From DUOA01 sp012839095 (GTDB lineage Bacteria > Bacillota > Clostridia > Caldicoprobacterales > DTU083): a stretch of 64,000 nt of DNA. Of this stretch, positions 15,400 through 24,514 are shown piece after piece. The stretch's first letter is position 1. Every line of letters begins with the position of its first letter. The DNA lies in the NCBI GenBank assembly GCA_050951505.1, contig JBMNJE010000013.1:1-64000 (forward strand). The letters run 5' to 3'. The notes beneath the pieces were generated by a model. It was not told where the DNA came from. It was given only the letters and a program-made list of their open reading frames with translations, and searched no databases. A program made the translations under genes and the position numbers.

Positions 15400-16291
15400 C
15401 TCATATCGCAGTAAAACCCTTATTCTCTGCTGCCTTCTCTTTGCCCTCCTCCTTCTTTCCGCAGCAGCTCCGGCAGATGTCTCAGCTTCGTCTGCCCATA
15501 ATGTGAAGGATGAATCAGGATACCTGGATGCAGAGGAAGAAGGCAGGATCCAGGCTGAAATTGAAAAAGCCGTTCAAGCCTATGATCTGGATATTGTTAT
15601 TGTGATTACGGATGATACAGAGGGCAAATCCTCCAGGGACTTTGCCGATGATTATTATGACTACAACGATTATGGCGTGGGGAGTGATGCTTCGGGCCTG
15701 CTTCTGCTTATAAATATGGGTCAGAGGGAAATCTGGATATCGACCACAGGAAAGGCTATAGATATCTTTACCGACAGCAGGATAGAAAACATGCTGGATG
15801 AGATTGCCCCCCGCCTTACTGAAGGGAACCACTTTGATGCCTGTATGGCATTTATCAGTGAAGTAAAAAGGTATGCCCAATCAGGCGTACCGCAAGATCA
15901 GCATCGTATTGATGAAGATGATCCGCATCAGGAGTATATACCACAGACTCCGTCAGCGCCTGCCGGCAGCTCACCCGGCTATTGGCAGAGGGCAGTTAAC
16001 TTGATGACAATTCCTATGGTATATATTATTGCTGTGGCAGTATCTCTTATAGCAACCATCATCGCTTCAGCCGGCAACAAGGGAAAGCTTACCGTTTCAG
16101 GCCATACGTACGAACAAAGCGGTTCCTTCCATCTTACTGAAAAGCGGGATGATTTCATCCACCAGACCGTAACCCGGGTTCGCATTGCCGACAACAGCTC
16201 CAATAAGAGCGGCGGCAGCAGCGGATCAAGAAGCAGCGTTCACAGAAGCAGCAGCGGTCGAAGCCACGGAGGCGGCGGACGCAGTTTCTGA
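15392..16291 (+). CDS. TPM-domain membrane protein, YdjH/YgcG-like
   Basis: About 299 residues: signal peptide or first membrane segment (about 10-32), TPM domain (about 40-155; DESGYLDAEEEGRIQ, DIVIVITDDTEG, GLLLLINMGQREIWIST), transmembrane helix (about 200-225) and a low-complexity Ser/Gly tail ending HGGGGRSF, a typical C-terminus for the family. TTG 15392 is the start: GGAGGTG (15379-15385) lies 7-8 nt upstream, and it overlaps the previous gene by 8 nt. TPM proteins are thought to act at the membrane, some in envelope stress or photosystem repair; no enzymatic role is proven here. Confidence 0.85.
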   Translation: MADSYRSKTLILCCLLFALLLLSAAAPADVSASSAHNVKDESGYLDAEEEGRIQAEIEKAVQAYDLDIVIVITDDTEGKSSRDFADDYYDYNDYGVGSDASGLLLLINMGQREIWISTTGKAIDIFTDSRIENMLDEIAPRLTEGNHFDACMAFISEVKRYAQSGVPQDQHRIDEDDPHQEYIPQTPSAPAGSSPGYWQRAVNLMTIPMVYIIAVAVSLIATIIASAGNKGKLTVSGHTYEQSGSFHLTEKRDDFIHQTVTRVRIADNSSNKSGGSSGSRSSVHRSSSGRSHGGGGRSF

Positions 16292-16316
16292 CTTAACCAG
16301 AAACAGAGCAGAACAG

Positions 16317-16363
16317 AAACAGGATAGAACTCAGGTAATTATTGACCTGAATCTATCCTGTTT
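16317..16363. terminator. Strong bidirectional terminator between convergent genes
   Basis: AAACAGGATAGA and CTCAGGT pair with ACCTGA and TCTATCCTGTTT around a short loop (16317-16363); about 19 bp of stem with a single A-A mismatch. It separates the TPM gene (plus) from the hexokinase gene (minus). Confidence 0.85.
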
Positions 16364-16394
16364 GCATTCATGGCCGGTAATGTAGCTGCCTGCC

Positions 16395-17711
16395 TCAGCT
16401 CAGCTTGGCAAGAGCTGCAATGGCAGAACCGGTCAGATTGGCATTCTCCACTTCCACAAATTCATAATGGAGCCCCAAATCCTTGATCAGATATTCCTCC
16501 AGATAATACTCCAGCTTCCGTTTGAAGTTCTTAAGTTTGTAAAAGGAGGAACCGTCCGCTGTTATGCAGACGGGACGGCTGGGATCCTTACCCTTGCCGG
16601 TTTTTACAACAACGGAGATAAGGTTGACGGCTACCAGCCTGGCCGCCCGTTCTACCAGACAGTCAAACAGATGGTAGAGGGTGATGCGATCCTGCTGTCC
16701 GGTTCTGCTGCAGATTTGGGCCAGCAGGTTATCCCCGAAGGGCCAGCGCAGGAAATAGTTAAAGTCTATGGTGGTCAGTTCATTCACCTTCAGGAATTCT
16801 TCCCTGAAGGCCTGGGAAAACAGACCCTCCTCCTCTACGGCATACTTTAGTACCACCCCTGCCAGGCCTCCCAGATAGGCTCCGGAAATTTTCTTTTCAA
16901 AGAGGGAGTCATCCGGGTTGCTGGTGGAAAGGTTGAACTCTTCATCCATTTTTCCGGAAGGAGATCTTCTGTAGGCACCTGATTCCATGTTTATGAGCAT
17001 GCTCTCATACTGTTTTCCTGATTCTGCAAGCTTGGTTATATTGGAACCCTTTTCAATATAGCAGGTATTAGTGCCTGTACCCAGTATGAAACCTATAAAG
17101 CTGTCATAGTGTCTGTCGCCATAGGCGGCTTTGCCTCCCAGCAAGGTGGACACTGTATCGTTCAGCAGAACAATTTTCTTCTCTTCTGTATAGCCTGCAT
17201 CCCTGAGTGTTCTTAAGATCCAGGCACCTACAGGCTCACCCACCAAACCGTTAATATCGATTTCCTTGCTGAACCTGAGGGGTATTCCATCGCCGTCAGG
17301 CTGGATTTCTATAGGATAGGAAAAACAAAAACCAATTTTGTTGCTTTTGTTCACCACAGGCCTCAAGTAGTCCACTACGGCCTGCAGGAATTCATTCCTG
17401 CTGACTTCGCCCTTGGGCATGGAATAATTTGCAAAATCACTGATTACAGGCTTTTTATTGTCGTCAAAATATACCAGGGCTACTCGAAAATTGGTGCCGC
17501 CCGCATCCATTACGATCACATTCTCGTTGGAGGGAATATCATCGTTCATTGGAATATAGGTGGGCAGCATGTCAAGGTAACCCGGCTCTCCTTCCAATCC
17601 CTTTTGCATATCATCCAGAAAGAGCTCACATTCCTTTCTGATATCTATTCTCTCGTAGTCCATATCGTTCCTTTTCAGGAAATCCATAACCCTTTGTCTT
17701 ATGTTTTCCAC
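16395..17711 (-). CDS. Hexokinase, eukaryote-type (Hexokinase_1/2 family)
   Basis: About 438 residues with the two-lobed eukaryote-type hexokinase pattern, not the ROK or bacterial glucokinase type. Phosphate-1 motif MDAGGTNFRVALV, substrate segment near FCFSYP, phosphate-2 LNDTVSTLLGG with the catalytic Asp, adenosine-side GFILGTGTNTCYIE and NMESGAY are all present. It phosphorylates glucose or related hexoses with ATP. GTG 17711 is the favoured start (AAAGGGG about 7 nt upstream); an in-frame GTG at 17801 would add 30 residues with no family match. Eukaryote-type hexokinases are uncommon in bacteria. A single-gene unit, convergent with the SPFH operon. Confidence 0.9.
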   Translation of the reverse strand: MENIRQRVMDFLKRNDMDYERIDIRKECELFLDDMQKGLEGEPGYLDMLPTYIPMNDDIPSNENVIVMDAGGTNFRVALVYFDDNKKPVISDFANYSMPKGEVSRNEFLQAVVDYLRPVVNKSNKIGFCFSYPIEIQPDGDGIPLRFSKEIDINGLVGEPVGAWILRTLRDAGYTEEKKIVLLNDTVSTLLGGKAAYGDRHYDSFIGFILGTGTNTCYIEKGSNITKLAESGKQYESMLINMESGAYRRSPSGKMDEEFNLSTSNPDDSLFEKKISGAYLGGLAGVVLKYAVEEEGLFSQAFREEFLKVNELTTIDFNYFLRWPFGDNLLAQICSRTGQQDRITLYHLFDCLVERAARLVAVNLISVVVKTGKGKDPSRPVCITADGSSFYKLKNFKRKLEYYLEEYLIKDLGLHYEFVEVENANLTGSAIAALAKLS

Positions 17712-17861
17712 TTTCTTTCCCCTTTCATCCACGCCATTGGTGCCAAAAGGCATCCGGCCGAGTGGTATTTTTCTTAAATCTTCTTCCTTCGTGCAGTGCA
17801 CTGTTATCTATATTTCTATTATACAGTATTACAGGATATTATGAAGGCTGAAAGCCGGGAA

Positions 17862-19031
17862 TTAAGAAGCTGTGTCCGGTCTTTTGACAGCATTTCCGTC
17901 GATAAATACCCAAACCGCCCTGGTGCGGAAATCCAGGGGATGGCCGTCATAAATAACAATGTCTGCATCCTTGTTCGGCTCCAGGCTGCCCACCCGATCT
18001 GCTATTCCGGTTACCTCCGCGGCATTTATGGTAACGGATTTCAGCGCTTCCATCTCATCCATTCCTTCCCGTACTGCTATGGCAGCACAAACCGAAAGAT
18101 GGTGAACCGGTATCATCGGGTGATCAGTCATCATGGCTACCTTGACACCGGCTTTGGACAAAAGGGCAGGAGCCTTGAAGGACATGTTCTTAAGCTCTAT
18201 CTTACTTCTGTTGCTGAACAGGGGCCCCACAATGATTTTGGCCTTTTCCTCCAGCAGGTATTCGGGTATCCGGTAGCCTTCAGTACAGTGCTCAATGGTG
18301 ACATCTAAATCAAATTCCCTGGCGATCCGAAGGGCAGTAAGAATATCATCAGCCCTGTGGGCATGGGCCTTCATAGGAATTTCCCGGTTCAGCACCTTGA
18401 CCAGGGCTTCCATTTTCAGATCCCGCTCCGGCATTTTGTCCGGATCAGTCTTTCCCTTCTCCAGTTTCTTCTTGTATTCCTGGGCTCTGATCAGGGCAGA
18501 GCGCAGTATGGCAGCAGTTGCCATGCGGGTGCTGGGAGCTTTCTGCTTTCCGTGATATACCCGTTTGGGATTCTCGCCGAGAGCAGCCTTTACTGCGACA
18601 GGTGCTTTGATAATCATATCATCCACCCGTCTTCCGTAGGTCTTCAAAGCAGCAAACTGGCCTCCAATAACATTGGCGCTGCCGGGACCGGTAACAACGG
18701 TGGTTACCCCATGTTCCCTGGCCTCCTGAAAACAATAGTCCTCCGGATTGATTGCGTCTATGGCACGCAGCTCGGGTGTTACCGGATCCGTCATCTCATT
18801 GCCGTCAGCTCCCTCGAAGCCCATGCCGTCTTCCCACATGCCAATATGGCAGTGAGGATCCACCATTCCCGGCAGAACCCACATCCCGCCGGCGTCAATC
18901 ACCTCTGTGCCCTCCGGACAGGACAGATTCTCCCCGATATCCCTGATAATTTTCCCGTCAGTCAGGATATCGCCCTTATCATAGCTTTTTCCAGCCATGG
19001 TCAAAATCTTACCGTTCTTAATCAGCAGCAC
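17862..19031 (-). CDS. Amidohydrolase (imidazolonepropionase-like, COG1228 type)
   Basis: 389 residues of the metal-dependent amidohydrolase superfamily. Metal ligands are readable: PGMVDPHCHIG (HxH, about residue 57-65), KAHAHRADD (third His area), IEHCTEGY (fourth His) and MTDHP (Asp). The small flanking beta-sandwich is formed by the first 50 and last 40 residues, ending ADIVIYDGHPLDFRTRAVWVFIDG. Substrate unknown; members hydrolyse cyclic amides, dipeptides or deaminate purine-like rings. It lies 40 bp after proS on the same strand and could be co-transcribed, though no functional link is evident. Confidence 0.88.
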   Translation of the reverse strand: MLLIKNGKILTMAGKSYDKGDILTDGKIIRDIGENLSCPEGTEVIDAGGMWVLPGMVDPHCHIGMWEDGMGFEGADGNEMTDPVTPELRAIDAINPEDYCFQEAREHGVTTVVTGPGSANVIGGQFAALKTYGRRVDDMIIKAPVAVKAALGENPKRVYHGKQKAPSTRMATAAILRSALIRAQEYKKKLEKGKTDPDKMPERDLKMEALVKVLNREIPMKAHAHRADDILTALRIAREFDLDVTIEHCTEGYRIPEYLLEEKAKIIVGPLFSNRSKIELKNMSFKAPALLSKAGVKVAMMTDHPMIPVHHLSVCAAIAVREGMDEMEALKSVTINAAEVTGIADRVGSLEPNKDADIVIYDGHPLDFRTRAVWVFIDGNAVKRPDTAS

Positions 19032-19071
19032 TGCTACTACCCCCTGTATTTGGAAATATCATTAATTAATC

Positions 19072-20775
19072 TCACTTAACCTGGCTGAGAAGCTCCTCTA
19101 CAGCCTGCCGAATCTCATCGATGGGCACCAGCTTCTTAATCTTCTTGTCCCGAGTTACAATTTCCACCTGGCCGCCCGAAACATTCCGCTTACTGAGAAT
19201 GATACGTACAGGTGCACCCAGCAGATCAGCATCGGCAAACTGTACGCCGGCAGACTCGCCCCGGTCATCCAGCAGCACTTCCCAATCCTTTTTCAGGGTT
19301 TCATAAAGCTCAGAGGCCAATCCCCATACCTCAGGCTGGGACTGGTTCAGCACGCAGATATGAATCAGCCAGGGGGCAACGGCCTTGGGCCAAATGGGCC
19401 CGTATTCGTCATGGTTGTCTTCAATGATACAAGCCAGCAGACGACCAACTCCGATACCGTAGCAGCCCATAGTAGGAGTCTGAAGCTTTCCCTTTTCATC
19501 CAGATATTGCATGCCCATGCTCCCGGAATAGTAAGTCCCCAGCTGGAATATGTTGCCTATCTCAATCCCTCTGCTTACCTTCAGGGGACTCCCGCAATGA
19601 ACGCAGGCATCGCCTTCATTTACCTTTGCCACATCCACAAACCTGTCGATTTTCATGTCCCTGGACACATTAAGGCCGGTCAGATGGTAATCAGTTTTAT
19701 TGGCACCGCAGGCCAGATTGCTTTCCCCTTCCAGTGATCTGTCATAAATGATCTCTATATTTTCGGCATTGAGGTTATATGGCCCGATATAGCCAAAGCA
19801 TAAATCCACCCCGTCATGCTCGGTCAGGGGAAATGCTTCCGTGCCCAGGATCTTTCTGAGCTTGGTTTCATTAACCTGCAGATCTCCCCGCAGGAAGACC
19901 AGTACAGGCTTCTCATTGTCTCTGCGGAAAAAAGCCGCTGCCTTCAGTGTCCGGGATTTCTCCCTATTCAGGAATTCGGCCAGGGCTTCAATATCCATGA
20001 CGCCCGGGGTATGCACTTCCCGGATCTCCTCTTCCTGCGCTTCTTCTTTCCGGATATTTGACACTGCCACCTCCATATTGGATTTATAGTCGCATCCCTG
20101 GCAGTATACGATGGTGTCCTCACCGCCGTCGGAAAGATACATGAATTCATGAGCAATCCTGCCGCCCATCATTCCGCTGTCCGATTGGATTGATATGACC
20201 TTTGACAGGCCTGCCCGCTCGAATATCCGGTAATAGGCTTCCATAGCCCTTTGATAGTATTCCTCCAGATCCTCCTGGGAGGTATGGAAGGAATAAGCAT
20301 CCTTCATGGTAAACTCCCGCACCCGGATAAGACCGCCCCGGGCCCTGGGCTCGTCCCTGAATTTGGTTTGAATCTGATATATGACAAAGGGATACCTCGA
20401 ATATGAATGGGCCTCGCCGCGGGCCAGATGAACGGCAGCCTCCTCGTGAGTCATGCCCAGCACCATGTCCCGTCCGTTTCGATCCTTGAAACGCACCAGC
20501 TCGCTGCCTACAGAATCAAAGCGGCCGGATTCCTGCCACAGTTCCGCAGGCAGAACAACAGGGAACAATACCTCCTGACCGTCTATTGCATCCATTTCCT
20601 CCCGGATGATCTTCTCAATCTTCTGGCTTACCTTTACTGCAGGCGGAAGCAGAGAAAAGATGCCGTTGGACACCTGTCTGACATAACCCCCCCGCAGCAT
20701 GAAAATGTGGCTGGCCATAAAGGCTTCGGCAGGCTTTTCCTTGAATCTTTCTCCCAGCAGCTTGCTTAACAACAT
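19072..20775 (-). CDS. proS: Proline--tRNA ligase
   Basis: 567 residues, class II bacterial-type ProRS. Motif 1 lies near residues 35-60, motif 2 in TKFRDEPRARGGLIRVREF (about 140-158) and motif 3 in GCYGIGVGRLL (about 440-450). The editing insertion (INS, YbaK-like) spans about 225-400, and the anticodon-binding domain follows at about 465-565. It charges tRNA-Pro and clears mischarged Ala-tRNA-Pro. Full length and intact. AAGGAG lies 8 nt before the ATG. Only 46 bp separate it from the TraX-like gene upstream, so no T-box leader fits there. Confidence 0.97.
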   Translation of the reverse strand: MLLSKLLGERFKEKPAEAFMASHIFMLRGGYVRQVSNGIFSLLPPAVKVSQKIEKIIREEMDAIDGQEVLFPVVLPAELWQESGRFDSVGSELVRFKDRNGRDMVLGMTHEEAAVHLARGEAHSYSRYPFVIYQIQTKFRDEPRARGGLIRVREFTMKDAYSFHTSQEDLEEYYQRAMEAYYRIFERAGLSKVISIQSDSGMMGGRIAHEFMYLSDGGEDTIVYCQGCDYKSNMEVAVSNIRKEEAQEEEIREVHTPGVMDIEALAEFLNREKSRTLKAAAFFRRDNEKPVLVFLRGDLQVNETKLRKILGTEAFPLTEHDGVDLCFGYIGPYNLNAENIEIIYDRSLEGESNLACGANKTDYHLTGLNVSRDMKIDRFVDVAKVNEGDACVHCGSPLKVSRGIEIGNIFQLGTYYSGSMGMQYLDEKGKLQTPTMGCYGIGVGRLLACIIEDNHDEYGPIWPKAVAPWLIHICVLNQSQPEVWGLASELYETLKKDWEVLLDDRGESAGVQFADADLLGAPVRIILSKRNVSGGQVEIVTRDKKIKKLVPIDEIRQAVEELLSQVK

Positions 20776-20821
20776 AAAATTTTACTCCTTTCATATGTCA
20801 ACCTATGTATAACTGTCATTA

Positions 20822-21442
20822 TTATAATCCGGCTATGGTCTTAATAACCAGCAGCAGGATAATATGGATCGGATAAAAGCCGTATTGTACCCATCTTTTC
20901 AAGGGAAAGTCCTCCCTTTCCAATACCGGTATAAGAAAGGAAGATGCCGCTGAAAGCAGCTGGATTTCATGCAGCCGGTATATCAGAACACCCCCCAGGG
21001 ACAAGAGGCCCTGATAGAGGGGCAGATAATTATCATCCTTATAATAATAAAACACCATGATGGTCAATACGCCATAAATACCGTACTCGAAATTCAGAAA
21101 ATGGACCAGGGCCAGAATGCTCAGAAGTCCGGCTATTTTCAGCGGCTTACTCCTTAAATCCATCAGCCGCAATGCCAGCAGCCCGGACAGCAGGGTAAAG
21201 CAGACATTCCAGTATTCCGTCCGGAAAAGAAGATAGTAAGGCAGTTGGGTGACCAGGGCAATAATCAGAAGCCTGGCTGCATACCGCTTCCAGTTTCGCG
21301 TTCGCCTGCTGCCCATGGCAATTCCCCAGGCAAAGAGCGGAAAGGAAAGCCTCCCGATTATGCGCAGCCACAGGGCACCTGGGAAAAAGACAGCTCCGAT
21401 ATGGTCGATCAGCATGGCGGCCATGGCTATGAGCTTAATCAT
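20822..21442 (-). CDS. TraX family membrane protein
   Basis: 206 residues with six to seven predicted membrane helices. The opening IKLIAMAAMLIDHIGAVF, followed by RIIGRLSFPLFAWGIAMG, is the TraX signature. TraX was named for acetylation of F-pilin, but chromosomal homologues are widespread in Clostridia with no known substrate; they belong to the acyltransferase-like membrane proteins. It is upstream of proS on the same strand with a 46-bp gap. No conjugation genes are nearby, so a mobile origin is not suggested. Confidence 0.88.
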   Translation of the reverse strand: MIKLIAMAAMLIDHIGAVFFPGALWLRIIGRLSFPLFAWGIAMGSRRTRNWKRYAARLLIIALVTQLPYYLLFRTEYWNVCFTLLSGLLALRLMDLRSKPLKIAGLLSILALVHFLNFEYGIYGVLTIMVFYYYKDDNYLPLYQGLLSLGGVLIYRLHEIQLLSAASSFLIPVLEREDFPLKRWVQYGFYPIHIILLLVIKTIAGL

Positions 21443-21611
21443 GGGCTGTCTTAAGCCTCCTTCCCCGGCAGTCGGCAGTCTGTCGGCAGTTTTTATTATT
21501 TATTCTACAGTATATCACATTTTGAGCCCGTATTCAGTCTGTCTTATACTTAGATAATAATAGTTAATGAAAGGAATTTTGTCAATTGACTCGGGCCTGC
21601 AAAAAATGTGT

Positions 21612-21641
21612 AAAAAAGCCGGAAGCAAAAACTCGGCTTCC
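21612..21641 (-). terminator. Terminator of the beta-eliminating lyase gene
   Basis: On the minus strand GGAAGC (complement of 21636-21641) pairs with GCTTCC (complement of 21621-21626), followed by GGC and six T (complement of 21612-21617). It lies about 40 nt after the stop codon at 21680. Confidence 0.6.
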
Positions 21642-21679
21642 AGCTGAAAAATACGATAGTACTAAATTTACTGCCCTGT

Positions 21680-23128
21680 TTACAGGCTGTCGCCAAAATC
21701 TTCCCGGAATTTTTTCACAAGGACATCCGGCCAGTCGGTAACCGGAGCCAGCCTTCCGAAGAAGAAGCGCAGCACCTTAGGTTCCTCCACAAAGGTCAGG
21801 CCTCCGATAAGCTTCCTGTTCTCATACAGCCAGGCCAATCGATCCACGGCATAGTCGACCTGGGACAAGGTAAACACCCTGCGGGGCAAAGCCAGCCGCA
21901 CCAGTTCCATATTGGACAGGGTCTCGCTTCCGTCTTCATTCCTTTGTTCGGACATGGTTCCCCTCTCCATGCCCCTGACACCGCTGGCAATATAGATAGC
22001 TGCTGCCAGCGCGCCTGCCGGATACTGCTCCTGGGGAATATGATCCACAAAAGCCATGGCATCGACATGACAGCCCAGTCCTCCGGGAGGGGTAACAACC
22101 GGAATTCCCAGTTTCTCCAGCTTTTCCGCCATATACTTTATGAAAAGCGGCCCCTGATTAATCATCTCTTCATCCATAGTCTCTTCCAGACCTACCGTCA
22201 GAGCCTCCATCTCCCTTACCGACATACCGCCGTAGGTCAGAAATCCCTCATATAGGGGAACAAACTCCCTCATTTTGTCTGCCAGATCGGCTCTGTCGGT
22301 ACAGATACCGCCTCCCCGGGCACATCCCAGCTTCCTGGCTGAAAAATAGATGATGTCGCAGAGCTCTGCCATGGCACGGGTTATCTCCCGGATGCTCATG
22401 CCGCGGCAGCTTTCCTCCCGCTGCTTGATAAAGTACAGGTTGTCAGCCAGCAGACTGGCATCCAGTACCAGCATAATATCATACTCATCGCATACCCTGC
22501 GGACCTGGCGCAGATTCTCCAGGGAGAAGGGCTGGCCGCCAATCAGGTTGGTTCCTGCTTCCATTCGCACAAAGGGAATGTTCTCTGCACCTGTTTCCTT
22601 AATAAGTGCAACCAGCCTGTCTATATCCATATTGCCCTTAAATGGATGATTGCTGGTGATTCTCAGCGCTTCATCAGTAAATACCTCTTCCACCCGGCCG
22701 CCGTTCAGGGTGATATGGGACTTGGTGGTGGTAAAATGATAGTTCATGGGCACAACTGAACCCGGCTTCACAAAGACCCTGGATATTATGTTCTCGCAGG
22801 CCCGACCCTGGTGAGCCGGAAGAAAATACTCGGTTCCAAAGAGCTCCTGAAGCTTGGCTTCCAGTTTGTAAAAGGTCTCTGAACCGGCATAGCTGTCATC
22901 AGCCTTCATCATGGCTGCCAGCTGAAGGTCGCTCATAGCATTGACGCCGCTGTCGGTTAGCATGTCCAGGTAAACATCGCGGTTTCTCAGCAGGAATGTA
23001 TTGAAGCCTGCTTCCGCCATGGCCTGCTTCCGCTCTTCCAACGGAATCAGATTCAGTTTTTGTATGATCCGCACCTTGTGCATTTCAAGAGGAAGACTTT
23101 CCCCCTTGAAAAATTTGATTTGAGACAT
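21680..23128 (-). CDS. Beta-eliminating lyase: tyrosine phenol-lyase / tryptophanase family
   Basis: 482 residues, PLP-dependent fold I. The PLP lysine is K266 in FSARKLG. Three positions that (from memory) separate the two named enzymes point to tyrosine phenol-lyase: FTTT at 132-135 (Thr, where TnaA has Asp), MERG at 387-390 (Arg, where TnaA has Ile or Val) and LRFF at 453-456 (Phe, where TnaA has His). But KKD after the lysine is RKL here, and the DATR motif contacting PLP reads DASLL, so this is a divergent branch and its specificity is open. The expected product set is pyruvate, ammonia and phenol or indole from an aromatic amino acid. Single gene with its own terminator. Confidence 0.85.
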   Translation of the reverse strand: MSQIKFFKGESLPLEMHKVRIIQKLNLIPLEERKQAMAEAGFNTFLLRNRDVYLDMLTDSGVNAMSDLQLAAMMKADDSYAGSETFYKLEAKLQELFGTEYFLPAHQGRACENIISRVFVKPGSVVPMNYHFTTTKSHITLNGGRVEEVFTDEALRITSNHPFKGNMDIDRLVALIKETGAENIPFVRMEAGTNLIGGQPFSLENLRQVRRVCDEYDIMLVLDASLLADNLYFIKQREESCRGMSIREITRAMAELCDIIYFSARKLGCARGGGICTDRADLADKMREFVPLYEGFLTYGGMSVREMEALTVGLEETMDEEMINQGPLFIKYMAEKLEKLGIPVVTPPGGLGCHVDAMAFVDHIPQEQYPAGALAAAIYIASGVRGMERGTMSEQRNEDGSETLSNMELVRLALPRRVFTLSQVDYAVDRLAWLYENRKLIGGLTFVEEPKVLRFFFGRLAPVTDWPDVLVKKFREDFGDSL

Positions 23129-23190
23129 GTTTCCATTCCCCCATTCCTGTTAGTAAATATTTTCTATGAGCGGGTATGGAGCAGGATATG

Positions 23191-23217
23191 AAAAAACCGC
23201 ACTCTTAAGGTGCGGTT
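23191..23217 (-). terminator. Terminator between the truncated transposase and the lyase gene
   Basis: AACCGCAC (23195-23202) and GTGCGGTT (23210-23217) form a perfect 8-bp stem; on the minus strand it is followed by six T (complement of 23191-23196). It would end transcripts from the transposase side before the lyase gene. Confidence 0.75.
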
Positions 23218-23312
23218 AGAATGCAATATTGACCCTGCCGCCCTGCCGTACTACAAGAAAAAATCAGTTAAAACCCTACTCATTCTACAAATTCTACAAA
23301 TTCTATTATAGC

Positions 23313-24296
23313 TTAAATCAGGGCAGAAGTAAAGGATTTATAAAACATATCGATTTCAAATCCCCCTACACACATCTCCCGTATTTTTCCTGTTTCCATG
23401 CAGGTACAATATACGTTTCCTTTGTAATTGTACGTTACGTTTTCATAATCCTGCAATTGGCGTGTTTTGTCCTCATCCTTCCACATGTTACGAATATCAA
23501 TTACAGGCTTTATGTCGTAATCATCCCATAATTTTACATAGAGTTTTGTATCGTCATACCCTCTGTCACCTTCCAGAGTTTCGCATCTCCTAATAAGTTC
23601 AGGATGTGTTTCATAAAGATCATCTATCAGTTTATGAGCTTGCTTAACTTCTGATGTTGAGGCTTTGGTAAGTTCAAAGGCAACAGGCAATTCATAATCA
23701 GCATCTACTATAAGATGTAGTTTGTAGCCAAACCATTTTACGATCTTTGACCATGATGTTCCATCTTCTCTGACACCTTTATATTCTTTTATACCCCAAT
23801 TCGCATCCAAATCCCGCCGGCCATCTTTTTTGCTCTTTTTATTCTCTCTCTTGGAAAGGGATGAAATCGCTTTACCATCTATGGCCAAATTTTTACCGTA
23901 TTCAGGTAGTAAGTCTTCCAACATATTCACCAATCTATCAAATATTGCATTGACCATCTCTTCTTTTTTTAATAATTTATTGAAAAATCTGGAGTATACA
24001 TATGCATTGGGGATTTTCTCATTATGAAAGCCGCACATAAAACGTAACTGTCCGTTTCTTGATAATTCTCGCCGTAAGCTCTCTATGGAAGGATGCTGAT
24101 ATACTACACCAGCCAAGATTGAATTCCACATTGCCCTTACGGGAAAATCATCTCGTCCTTTTCCTCTCTCTTTTTCTAGTGCCTGCATCAAATCTTCATC
24201 AGGCATATATTCGAGCACTAAACGTAATCTTTCCAAATCTCCTAAACTTTCAATTTCACTCCACACAAAGAGTGTTTGCTGTGGTATAATGGCCAT
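23313..24296 (-). CDS. Transposase, IS1182/IS5-like, C-terminally truncated
   Basis: 327 residues with the N-terminal DUF772 (InsH-type) helical domain (about 15-110) and the start of a DDE_Tnp_1 core: LAIDGKAISS (first Asp) and ETLEGDRGYDD (second Asp). Family members usually continue for another 100-150 residues through a Cys-rich segment and the final Glu; here the conserved text stops at about CVGGFE and 15 unrelated residues follow. The catalytic Glu region is missing, so this is a dead element. No clear right terminal repeat is found between 23217 and 23313. AAAGGAGT precedes the start. Confidence 0.85.
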   Translation of the reverse strand: MAIIPQQTLFVWSEIESLGDLERLRLVLEYMPDEDLMQALEKERGKGRDDFPVRAMWNSILAGVVYQHPSIESLRRELSRNGQLRFMCGFHNEKIPNAYVYSRFFNKLLKKEEMVNAIFDRLVNMLEDLLPEYGKNLAIDGKAISSLSKRENKKSKKDGRRDLDANWGIKEYKGVREDGTSWSKIVKWFGYKLHLIVDADYELPVAFELTKASTSEVKQAHKLIDDLYETHPELIRRCETLEGDRGYDDTKLYVKLWDDYDIKPVIDIRNMWKDEDKTRQLQDYENVTYNYKGNVYCTCMETGKIREMCVGGFEIDMFYKSFTSALI

Positions 24297-24514
24297 AATG
24301 AAAACTCCTTTAGATAGTGTTTTTAGGGTGTTGTCAACTACTATTATACACTATAGAAATGGGGTTTTCATGCATTTCAAGCCATTTTCAGGTCTTTTTG
24401 TGATTTTGGGGTGAATTTCAGGGTTTTTATTTATCCACAGCTCTCAAACATGCATTGCACCGTGTGATTTTGGGAGAAAGTTATTTTATACCTACTCTCA
24501 AACCATTGCCTTTA

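Noticed and set aside
20776..20821. Possible T-box leader upstream of proS
   Set aside because: Only 46 bp separate it from the TraX-like gene; too short.
23281..23305. ATTCTACAA tandem units as an attachment site or regulatory array
   Set aside because: Only two complete units in an AT-rich stretch; most likely chance or slippage.
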